Shown here: one piece after another, positions 37,963 to 49,661 of the stretch | Position numbering within the stretch: position 1 is the stretch's first letter | How the letters are laid out: each line of letters opens with the position of its first letter | Assembly: GCA_036345935.2 (NCBI GenBank) | Contig: JADWOT020000009.1 | Location: 1,192,287 to 1,256,286 of the forward strand | Source: Taenia hydatigena | Taxonomy: Eukaryota; Platyhelminthes; Cestoda; Cyclophyllidea; Taeniidae | Direction of reading: 5' to 3' | Length of the DNA stretch: 64,000 nt | The notes under the pieces: generated by a model | Told to the model about the DNA's origin: nothing | The model's database searches: none | What the model saw: only the letters and a program-made list of their open reading frames with translations | Position numbers and translations under genes: made by a program

Positions 37963-38221
37963 TCACCAATTTTTCAATGAATTGAGCGGTCCAAAAGCTT
38001 TAAGGACACCTAATCACATTTAATTACGAAATATAAAAAAATTGCTTTTGCCAAAGACTTTTAAATCTGCAAATATTTTAGCTCGGTAGGGCTTATTTTA
38101 TTGATCCGATACTTGTTTTAACCAGTCACGCCTTGTCCTTACGAACGCATCGATAGGTCGGAGGTAATTTGTATACAAATATAAAGGTAAGTCGTGGTTT
38201 TCTGCGTGTCTTCTCGCTGCA

Positions 38222-41200
38222 ATGTCCTTAGATGAATACGAATTGGAAAAAAGGAAGCAGATTAGTGTTAGAGGCATTGCCGAGGTCGAAAACGTCTCCA
38301 ACCTAAAAACCTCCTTTAACCGACATCTCCATTTCGACATCGTCAAAGATAGAAATGTCGCCACACCTCGTGACTTTTACCTCGCGCTTGCAAAGACCGT
38401 CTGGGATCATTTATGTTCTCGCTGGATTCGTACTCAACAGGCTTACTTTCGGGATGATCCTAAGGTTATCTTTTTGCAAAATCTGTAAATTGCCTTCCGG
38501 CTCTAGTTAATGCAAGGGGATCTGGTGTGATTATGCATAAAGTGTTTTTTATGTCTTTTTTTTTGCTGTGCCTAAACCAGACGGTACTTGTTTTAGCGCG
38601 TTTATTACTTATCATTGGAGTTCTACATGGGCCGTACTTTAACCAACACTATGATGAATGTTGACATTACCGCAGCCATTGATGAAGCTCTCTATCAGGT
38701 GAATTTTATAAACATTTATAAAGATTTAAGTACTCTTATTGTTATTTCGACGTTTTTCTTTTTTTACATTTGCTCTAGATGGGTCTAGATATCGAAGAAC
38801 TGGAAGAAATTGAAACTGACGCAGGTCTAGGCAATGGAGGTCTCGGTCGTCTTGCTGCTTGTTTCCTTGATTCTATGGCAACTCTGGGACTTGCCGCCTA
38901 TGGCTATGGCATTCGCTACGACTATGGCATCTTCGAACAGACCATTCAGAATGGCTGGCAGGTGAGTGAAGGAGCTTCCACGAGGTGCCCTCTTATTCGT
39001 GTCTTTGACTCTTTGGCATAGGTTGAGGAACCAGACGAGTGGTTGCGCTATGGCAATCCCTGGGAGAAGGGTCGACCTGAGTACTGTTATCCGGTAAACT
39101 TCTATGGGCAGGTAGAAGATGCTGGAAATGGCAAACGTAAGTGGGTCAATTCGGAGGCTGTTTTTGCGATGCCCTTTGACACTCCGATTCCTGGTTATCG
39201 GAACAATACTTGCAACACTCTTCGTCTTTGGTCGGCTAAGGCGCCTCTTGGTTTCGATTTGAGGATTTTTAACACCGGTGCATATATAGACGTACGTTTT
39301 TGTCGCCTTACCGATTGTTTTTACTTTTTTGTTTGCTTTTCATTTTCGTTCATGCGGCTGCAGGCTGTCTTTGGTCGAAATACTGCGGAAAATATCTCTC
39401 GAGTTCTCTATCCTAATGACAATTTCTTTGAAGGCAAAGAGCTGCGCTTAAAGCAGGAGTATTTTCTTGTGGCTGCTACGCTACAGGTATGTTCTTTTTT
39501 AAAAGGCATTTTTGGAACTTGTTTCCATAAATTTTTTTCTAGAATATTTATACCCTGCAAGTCAAAAATCATTTCCTACGCATCTTAATACATGGTGTTC
39601 CAAAACTCGCCATTTTTTACAAACGTATACCCTCTTTTTCTAAGTGGTGCTTTTTTTCCTAGGACATAATTCGAAGATATCGAGTTACCAACCATGGTCA
39701 AAGATCCCTGGATAACTTCCCTAACAAAGTAGCAATTCAGCTGAATGACACTCATCCATCCTTTGCAATCCCTGAACTTATGCGCATTCTTGTCGATGTT
39801 GAAGGAATGGAGTGGGAAAAGGTTTGTGCAACTGCCGATGCATTGAAAAGATTAACTTATTTTTTATGGACAAAGGATTTTTACCTAGAAGCCTAATATC
39901 GAACCCATTTATCCAACACTACGGCCCCCTTTTTACCAACATCAAGTAAAGATGCGGCAGATGTTTGTGCATTGCCTGTGGCTTAATATTTGCTTCTCTA
40001 AGGGCTTAGCGGTTTAAGTAGGTATTTTTTAAAGCATGTGCCAATTTGAATGAGTTAGAAATAAGCTAAGAAGTAGATGGTTTGTACACCTTAAGAAAAT
40101 TGGTATTCCTTCATGATGTACTTACATCTATAACTTTAATTTCTTAATCAAAAGACTTTTTTTTCCCTGTACTTGAGGATGTAAAGATGTGACGTGACAT
40201 TGTTGTCGGAAGAAGGAGTGAATTCTTGGGTCCAAAGCTTTATTTATCTATTCTTATGCGCAGTGGACATTAACGAGGAGCTTTTAATCCATTTTATCCA
40301 ATAATACCTCAGCATTCAAGTAGTACTAGGAAAGATAGCACAGAAAGGTATACCACTGCAGCTAAAGCATCCTGCGATAAGCAGCTTCTGTTTACCATGC
40401 ACAGCTCGGGAATGAATGCATTTGCTGTTTTGTCAACATTCTGCCATCCATTCTTGTCGCATCACGAGTGGTATGTTAATCAAATGTTCAAGATCGAGTA
40501 CTTACAGTATTGAATGTGCACTGATTTTTACCGACCGCCTTGAAAGTCTCTTTTGCCATTGTAAAAAATGTGTTGGGTGCGTTCCGCTCGGGTGGGTGTC
40601 TGTCAATTTATGTTTTAGGCCACGGGAAACCTCATCATTACATGCACTTTTCCAGGTGCCGATTAAGGGTGTCTAAATTTGCCAACCCATGTGTGCATCG
40701 GCCGTTGGTCTGTATTGCAGTGGACTCGGACGTTATCACAGCCTAGATCAACATTTTGGATTGAGTTTAATGTTCTCCATATTTTTCCCTTTTTAAAAAA
40801 CAGTCCATTTCAACCCATCATTTTTTACTCCAATCGCACACAGTGACCATCGGCCCGATGGGATCAGTAAGAAGTGTTTATCACCAGAGAAGGCTCACCC
40901 TCTCTTCTTTTGGATTTCAGGCTTGGAATATTAGCTGTGCCACTTTTGCCTATACAAACCACACAGTTCTGCCTGAAGCTCTGGAACGTTGGCCTTGCTC
41001 AATGTTAGAAAACATTCTGCCACGTCATTTGGAAATCATCTATCGTATTAATCAGGAATTTCTGGATGTAAGTTGATTTTCCTTAACTTCTCTGGATAAT
41101 ACAAATGTCAATTGCTTAAAACTTTATTAACTCTGCGTGAACACAGCTGATGCTTACAAAATGGCCAGGCGACATGGATCGCCTTCGACGGATGTCGATG

Positions 41201-44200
41201 ATTGAGGAGGACGGAGAAAAGCGTGTCAATATGGCTTACCTCTGCATCATCGGCTCTCATGCTGTTAACGGTGTCTCTGAAGTCCATACCGAAATCCTTA
41301 AGAATGACGTGTACGTTTCCCTTTTCTGCCTATGATTCGAGTTGAGTACAAGAAGGTGATGGTAATGTTACTATTTCCAGGTTTCACGACTTTTATGAGA
41401 TGTGGCCAGAAAAATTCCAAAATAAGACAAATGGCATCACACCTAGACGGTGGCTTCTCCTGTGCAATCCCTCTCTATCTGACGCGATTATGGATGCTCT
41501 AGGAGATGATGAATGGATTACCAACTTTGAAAAACTGAAAGGTCTTGCTGCTCTTGCAAACAACATTCAATTTCTACAAAATTTGATGCGCATTAAACGC
41601 GAAAATAAGGCCAAATTTGCGTCCTACATGGAGCAGCATTATAAAGTCAAGATCGACCCTTCCACTCTTTTCGACTTTCAGGTAAGCTATGTGTCTTTTA
41701 AAGTGGTTGACTGATTTGATTGGTTGCTGTTTTTTTATTCATTCAATTTGAAGTTTGACGAATCAAACGCCTCGCACTTTCGTTCATTTCCTCTACAGTT
41801 TAATAATTTATCAAGTCACAGGCATTGGTTAGAACTGTTCTAAATCTGTGTACCTGATTTACGAATCAGGTCTTTATAGTCTCTGCTCCTGACTCTTTTG
41901 GGTTTCGGCAGGGGTGGGACCCTCTCCCTTGGTAGAGCTCATGCCTGTTGCCAACGAAGTGTTTTTCTTCAAGCATAAGATATTCTCTCGCTACCCTCTT
42001 CGCTAGCGAATAGTTTCTCGAAAAGCTTGAATAGCATGAAAGGGATCGTGTGAAAGTCGCTACCGATCAAAGTCTTCAAAATTAAAAGGCCTTGGGATGT
42101 TTTGACTTGTTTTCTCGGGGTTGCAATTAAATAGTGGTTTTCTACTAAGAACAGGCGTGGGTGGGTTGCAGATCAGACCTTTTAGTCAAGGAGCTAATCC
42201 CGTGCAGACCCAAATGGTGTCGGCTTAATAAGCCGCGTTGTTGCGGTCAATCAGCAAATCTTGTAAACAATTAACCTGGACCCCGTTTCGTTCTCACATG
42301 AAATAAATTGCATAGAATCAACAAGTAAAATACTTCAGTTCTTATAAAGACCTCCCTCAGCATCCCTGTTCCACTTTCACTTTTTAATATGGTGCGGTTA
42401 AGGCATCATTAATGTGTTTAAATTAGAAAGTGACACTGCGGCTTGGAGAAAGGGGGTCCTTTGATTGCTTTCTCTTTGCATCACAGGTAAAGCGCATCCA
42501 TGAGTACAAACGCCAGCTGTTGAACTGCTTCCACGTGATCGCACAATACAACCGGATCAAGGCAAATCCAAACTTGAAGATGGTGCCACGTACCGTCATG
42601 ATTGGTGGGAAGGCGGCGCCTGGCTATCACATGGCCAAGTTGATAATCAAGCTCATCAATTCTGTTGGCAACGTGATCAACAATGATCCCATTGTGCGTG
42701 GAAGGCTCAAGGTGCGTCGACGTCCTCCATCTATTCATTCATTAATCCACCCATCATTCCACTCTGAATGCAATCCACTCGTTCATTTCTGCATTCGTCG
42801 ATTTATTAATTCAATTTGTAGAAAGAATCGCAACTGCCTCGGATGATTGAGCAGTGATTAGTAAAGTACGCGCAGTTTGTAGATCGCTGAAATGTGTTGA
42901 TGTTGATAGGTGCATTATGGTGTGGGTGGATAGGTAAGCAAACTGTACGTGAAACTCTGGGCCACAGACAGGTGTGTAAATGGGCTGCCAAGTGGGGAAG
43001 TGGTGGGCGGACGACGGAGGGTGAGATGCTTTAGCTATAAGTAAAGTGACTGGCATTGATTTGTTTGTTTTTCTTGTTATTGACGGTGGTGGTGTAGCTT
43101 GTGTTTCTGGAGAACTACCGAGTTTCGCTGGCCGAGAAGATTTTTCCCGCGGCGGACCTATCGCAGCAGATATCCACTGCCGGTACTGAGGCGTCGGGTA
43201 CTGGCAACATGAAGTTTATGGTAAGCGTCATCGCCTTGTCCGCTGCTCTTCCTTCTTTGCTCTATTTGATGGACTTCATTTTCTCCATTTTCACTCATTT
43301 CGGGAATGGGTAACAACTGAATTTGTAGCGAAAGTTCAACGAACTTTCTTCTATCAATTACCCCTTAAACCCTCTGCTTGGCCTTTAAAGTTGAAGCTAC
43401 GGCATGGTTATTTATACTTTCTTCCCCCTCTTTGCTTGAGGGGGCAGAGCAGTGCATTTCAAGGCTTTTAAGGGGAGGATAAGTTCTGACTGCTTTTTCG
43501 TATCTTTTTACCAATGTATTGTAGTAACCCTCCTTTTACCAATGCGAAAGTATGCGAAAATGTGTTCATCTCCTATGTCACATTTATCCTATAAACTCTC
43601 TTTTTTGTCTTCCTCTTTTAGCGTTCTCTGAAAATCTAGCATTTGATGTCGATTGGAAAGCATCGATGAAGTAATATGCAGCGATTGTGCAGGCTAGATT
43701 TATTTTCGGTTTTTGGCTTCACCTTTTTATCAAACAGAAGTAAATGAAGGCACGCGTAACGTGGTGAAATAGTATGACTTCTCAACTTTTTGCTTTGGAG
43801 CTCCATTCATTGTCCAAAGTTCTGCTTCTGTGCCTCGACAAGAATGAAAGATAAATAAGTCCTTGTGACATTCGGTCTGGAATAATGCAGTACTGACTTG
43901 TTTTAGATGATAGGCACTAGTAAACCACAGTTGTTTATGTGCTTGGATTATGAAGAAGCGATTTACGTCACTCCGTCTTTGATATAATGGCCTCGATTCT
44001 GCTAGGTTCGGATTATTTTGAACCAGCACCAAGTGTTGGTTGAACCTGACGTGTTTACAGTTTGTTTACTTTGCAAACGAAGGTTAACTCGATTCCAGAA
44101 TTTGCCATAGTGTGGTTGAAGTAGGCGTTACGTAGGACTGGATGCTAGTGGAGACTGAATCACGCTCTTTTCTTGCTGGAGGTAAATTCCGTCATCAAAT

Positions 44201-46833
44201 GGAGATGGAAAGTGGAGGTTGAAAGCAAGCAAATGGTTCTCATGCACAGTTCTTATAGCGAAGGGTGGAAAAAGCCGTAAGGTCTATCAGTTTGTTCCTC
44301 TCCCCTTTCATTTTATATTAACGTGACTTAATTGTCTACTGATTGTATTGAATTCTAGATTAAACTTGAGGGCAGGTGAGCGGGAAATACGCTTTTATTC
44401 CCTGAATTCGCTCCCAAATCTGTCAAGTGATGAATATCACCCTTTTGGCGCTAACTAATCCGTGCTCTATAATATGAAGGCTCTGGTCAAATTGGGAAGC
44501 TCAAACAATTTTGTCTCTGTAAGAAGATGATAGATGTCACCTGCTTTGAAACCACACATGAGAGCAAAGGCTTCTGGTGAATCATTTGGTGGCCGAACGC
44601 ACTCAGATATGAATTCTTTTTTCTTCTTTATTCGAAACTGCTTCTCTTTACCATCAATCGCATTGCCTTTAGGTCAACGGAGCGCTGACCTTGGGCACAA
44701 TGGATGGCGCTAACATTGAGATGTCCGAAGAGTGTGGACGAGAGAACATGTTTATCTTTGGTATGACTGTAGACCAGGTGGAGGAGCTAAATCGCAAAGG
44801 GTAGGTCAATCGTTCCATCGTAGACACTCTCTTGACCTTAAACCACACCTTCCACTTTGTCGATGGGGCTAAACTAGCACCACCACCCTTCTCAAGTTTC
44901 GCAAAGACTGATTTTGTTATAAATCATCTCTCCAAATTAGATTACGGTCCAAAGTTACCGATGGTAGTTTATATTTCAGTTTTTTACGCTCGAGCGCGTT
45001 ATGGGGCCTATCGAGGCTGTATGATGCAGCAGAATGAGGTGTGAAGTCTTTAAGAATTGCAAAAAAGCAGGTCTGATTTACCAGCCCTGGTTGGGTCTGA
45101 AGAAGGAGAAAAATGGGAAAAAGTTATCAGGGGTTTCCATTGTTTAGGTAGCTCTCAATCGGCAAGATGTGTCTAGTTTACTACTCTCCCTCGCAGTTCA
45201 TCAGTCACACCCACAAAGCAAGCATATTTGGTCGGGGAGGATTTGGTGCCAGATGCCAGGCGCCGGCCTTAGATGTGCGCGGCTGAGGAAATAAGGAATT
45301 TGGCGTTACCCAATGGGGGCTGACCGTTCACTTCATGAACGCTGGAATGCAAGGCCCATTTCCCGTTGAAAGGCGGTTCACCATTTACGTTCTAAACTAC
45401 TGGCAGTAAAGTGCAGTACCATCAGGTGTCAATAAATATCGTTGAAACCTATTCGCTTAGCTTCCAGTTAACGTCGGTGCACCCACACTCGACAAGATCA
45501 AATATTCTCAACAGGTTAATCTTAAAGTGGCCTGCCAATATTGTAACTTCCTCATCACACACCTTTGAATGATTCATAGCCCAAGTTGGATTGCTTATGT
45601 TATTTCTAAGTGGTAATATCTGGTGCTGCACCTTCGCTAAATGTGACAACAAATTTCACAGACCAATCCGTATCACATCAATCATGTATGCATGAAAACA
45701 ATTGCATGTAGTTCACAAGTCCCTACGTGGCACCATTTGTCTCTTGTCTAACCTCAAGGTATTGATTTCGTCATCGGGCCAGTTTTGCATGAATAGCATC
45801 AATTGTCTTGTCAAAATGCCACTCTTGGTTTGGTGTTTGAGTCGTCTCCAGTTCTTTAGCCTCCATGCTTCCGATAAAATTTAGGGTTATTTGAGAACTG
45901 GTTTAAATCTTATCCTTCCCCACACCTCAAGATATGACTCACAGAAGTACATCGACGCCTGTCCAGAACTCAAATTGATCCTGTCACAAATCGAACAGGG
46001 GTATTTCTCACCTGAGGAGCCAGATCTCTTTAAGGATATCTACAAGACCATGATGTTCGGTGACCGCTTCATGCTCTGCGCCGACTTTGCTGACTACATG
46101 AGAGCCCAGGCTGAGGTCGATAAGGCCTATAGGGTGAGTGGAATTTTTCTATTCTCTCATTCCATGTTGTGTAATATTTGAACTTTATGGGGCAGATGTT
46201 TTGAAAACTGAACTTATGGGCAAAAAACGGTTGGGTCCGTTGAAAAGAGAATTGCTAGGTGGGCAACTTTGGCACAACTCAAGCTGGAGGAGGGTCTCTG
46301 TAAGGCGAACTCAAAAATAGGTCTTTAAGATTTATGAAGATGGTTAACTGAAAAGCTTTTGCACATTCAGGAGACATCAGCACAATTTGTTGGAGTAGAA
46401 CTTTAATGAACAGTTAAGGAAATAGGCGATAGAGCGGATTTAATCATGTAAACTTGACTGCGCTGGACATTTGCTCTCGGCTTCTTCCTTGTATCCACCG
46501 CTCAATCGGCCAGTCGAAAAGGAACAGTCAGAGTGAACCTAAGATATTTAGAGGGGTTTGGAGGAATGAAAGCACGATAAATAAGGACGGGGTGTGTAGG
46601 TATTTTCCCTGCCTTATCAATTAACCAGGTCTTCTCCGTCTATTATGACCTCACAGAACGAGAAGCGATGGGCACAAATGATGCTTGCAAACATCGCAGG
46701 GTCCTGGAAATTCTCCTCCGATAGGACCATCCGCGAGTACGCTCGTGACATTTGGGGCGTGGAGCCACGAGAGGAGAAGATGCCCGCTCCCTTTGAAAAC
46801 CCTGAAGATCCTACTGCTTCCTTCAACAAGTAG
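38222..46833 (+). CDS. glycogen phosphorylase, copy 2
   Basis: This is the paralogue of the minus-strand enzyme, with the same 14-exon structure. The exons are 38222-38464, 38597-38698, 38779-38961, 39022-39291, 39364-39486, 39663-39821, 40921-41067, 41147-41310, 41381-41681, 42487-42711, 43098-43220, 44673-44800, 45932-46133 and 46657-46833. They total 2547 nt, 848 aa. The regulatory serine motif KRKQISVRG, the glycine-rich [16 protein letters not shown] and the PLP-lysine motif GTGNMKFM are intact. The AMP-site motif reads [10 protein letters not shown]: Phe replaces the Tyr75 (muscle numbering) that stacks on AMP and that copy 1 keeps. Intron 6 has a GT donor where copy 1 has GC. The C-terminal tail is slightly shorter than in copy 1. 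The gene appears intact. Confidence 0.97.
38821..39128 (+). repeat. inverted near-identical tract 2, arm in copy 2
   Basis: Partner of 34639-34946. It covers exon 3, intron 3 and the start of exon 4. The intron sequence is the same apart from one base, which is unexpected given how far the other introns have diverged. Confidence 0.88.
42392..43419 (+). repeat. inverted near-identical tract 1, arm in copy 2
   Basis: Partner of 28023-29040. It includes a 10-bp insertion (ATTATGGTGT) in intron 10 that is absent from copy 1. Similarity stops abruptly at both ends, inside introns 9 and 11. Confidence 0.92.
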
Positions 46834-49661
46834 ATCCTCACCAACACATCTAGAAACCTCATCCCTTTTTGTTCTGTCTACTTGACATTTGTTGTCGATG
46901 TCGCTAATAGTGGTAATAGTGTTGATGAAGCTGTCGCCTTGTTCTTCACCTCATAATCCGGCAATCGTACCATGTCATCTATCTTGCTTTATTTATCTCG
47001 TCTCCATTGCTCTTCCTCAATCCCTTTCGCAGTTATACATAGAGTATTCTCCTCATCGACCACTGGCTCCAGATGTTTGGGGGTTTTAACTCTGTTTTAG
47101 GATGGAATCATTCAAAACCTAATGTACTCATTCTATATTTTAATAGAAATTTGTAAAGGCGGGAGGATTTAGCATGCCTTTTTAAAGATCCGGTGGATGA
47201 TTTGGAGTTGTGGGAGTCGATTTGTTCGATCCAAGTAGACAGGTGGAGTAATTCGCTTCCAAGATTATACCTGAGAAAAGAAATGGGTGGGGTAGATAGG
47301 GCGTAATTGATAATTGTAAAAAGCCTTTTAAATAAGTGCTGATATCATCGGCTTCCAATTTTGTCAAGGTCTCGCGTCTTCTCCGTGAAGACTCTAAGGA
47401 ACAATCACGTATAGAAGGTAGCTGAATGGTGTTTAATGGCCAGAAGTTCTCCGGACCGTTTGTCGCTTGCATGAAGTATCAGTCATGTCATGACGGCTCA
47501 GACATGAGTTTGTTGACTGCAGAGACTTTTCACAGCAAATTTTTCAGTGCAATCATGGGAGGCGTCCAAAAATTTTGTTCATTATCCTGTGAGTAAAAAC
47601 AATTGTTTGCAATATAGTATCTAAGGAAGTAAAGTGTAGGTGCGTATGCCATGCATAAGTTGAGACAGAAAATAAGCTTAAAGGCCTATCTAGTTGTTCC
47701 TTTCTCTTTCGCCCCATAACAATGTGCCTTGTTTGATTATTTGCTGACTTACTAAGCCATTTCCGACTGGCTGATTGACCGACTGACCGAGTGAATGAAC
47801 GTATCACCGTTCACTCCAAAAAAAATCACTGACTTTGGTAACACCCAATACTTCTGGGCTAAACAACACCGCATCCCAGTAGGCGGCTTACGCTTTATGT
47901 GTGTGCGACTGGAGGGCTGGTGGTAAAGTAGTGCACTAGACATTCCCTAGTGGGTGCCAACCGCTGCTTAAAGCTGAATCCCGCCTACGAAACTGCGAAG
48001 TCCCCCGTCCTTTTGGGCCCAAAAAAGACAGGCAGCAACAATCGAAAGTAGTGGTACAATAAGAAAAATGCTTCCCGCCTATACGATTCCACGTCTCATG
48101 CTTCATTCTAGACCAAAATATGTTCTGAAGAAGTGACCGCACTGATGTTAAGGGTGGTAGAGAAATAATTACAGTCTCGTCTTCATAATATTTTTAAGAG
48201 TTGGGATTGCATCTATTCATGCTGTTTGGTAACCGAAGTTTTATATGTAAAGAACATTAGGAAAGGAGAAAATTGAAACGTGGTAAGGATGAAGCACTTG
48301 CGGATTGAATGTTCCTTTCAAAGAACGAAACCCTTGGTAAAAGTGAATGTCATGGCAGCCTCTTTGATTTATCAAGAAAGGCCTATACCTTGCGACTTGG
48401 CTATCCCATATGAATAAAAACTTCCTGAAATATCCCTAATTTGTTGCTGCTTGCATCCGCTATAAAATGAAAAGAATTTGCAGCTCCTCTAGACTCACCA
48501 AGGAAACCTAAGTGAATGGTTACAATCAAGTCATCTGTCAATCGCTCCGCATTACTTATCACTTTTGGGAGGCATTTCTAAATTTTCAGCGATTTTCTTA
48601 TTTTTTTTATTAGCTGTTATCTTTTTTGTGAATTGAGCTGGAATTTTAAGTGGCCAGACTAGACACCGAGGCCTAACTCGTAAAAACTCTACAGTCGACA
48701 TTTATAAATGATCCTCCATCTTGCCGCATTAATTGTTTACCTGATACCACACCGGATGTAACACGCGACTACGCATTAGGATATGGTCAACATTTACACT
48801 AGTCTTATCCTAGTCTGTGGTTGAGAACAGGCAAAAGGTGAGTTCGACAATGACAGCTCCATTCAGTCCCAAAGTGTCTCGTCAATTTCACACTCAACAT
48901 TTCCAACCGGCGGTTTTAGTGAGACTTTTAAATCTTCGTTAAGCTAACCTTTTCCGGTTTTTCCCCATTCTCAACTCTGTTAGTAAGAAATATCCCCTTC
49001 CTAGAAGGTAGGATGATTTTCCATTTTCTTAGATGCCGCTCTTCGTGAATCTATTTACCAAAACACCGCCCTTTAATAAATATGCATCTGTGCTGTGCGT
49101 TAATTACAGCCCAAGTGGTTGCCTAAGTATCCTTCATGTATCAAAAATGGCAAATGCGCCCTATTTTCGATCATTCCCTTTTTTGCTGCTTGACTTTCCA
49201 AGTAACTCCTACTCTGGAGAATGTGAAGGCTAGAAATGAGAGAAAGAGGACATTCTCTACCCTTTTACAAGTTTTGCTACTGATTACTGGTCTGGTCAGG
49301 TTTGAAAACAAGACGGAAGTATCTGTTGTGGAGGCAAGCAGTTTCAGCCATTTCAGGGTTCATCGACTCGTCTACCCGCTTAGTAGACATCTACCATCCC
49401 CATGCATTTCTACGCGAAATGTGGACGTCTAGGCACTGAGCAATGAAATATTTAAGTAGTTCCTTCTGGAAAGAGTACTAAAATTTAGGGTGCGAATGTG
49501 TTGCATGCCACGTGAAGGACCATAGTGGTCTACGGCCCAAGTAGTGAACGATGTAAATGCAGTTGCATTGGCACGTAGTTCAAATATTGGGCGCATATAT
49601 ATTTATCTATAGGGCATTGCACAAGTGGACCTATACACAGAGAAGGGAGGAGACCTTTAAG
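46834..49661. other. intergenic, no gene seen
   Basis: Holds the 3' UTR of phosphorylase copy 2 on the left and that of the DUF229 gene on the right. Open frames on both strands are short and unsupported. Confidence 0.4.

Larger units (their letters stand above)
36038..38221. other. spacer between divergent phosphorylase genes
   Basis: The two start codons point away from each other across 2.2 kb. The parts not occupied by retroelements (36038-36414 and 37963-38221) are AT-rich. They should hold both 5' UTRs and promoters. No clear TATA box was identified. Confidence 0.5.
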
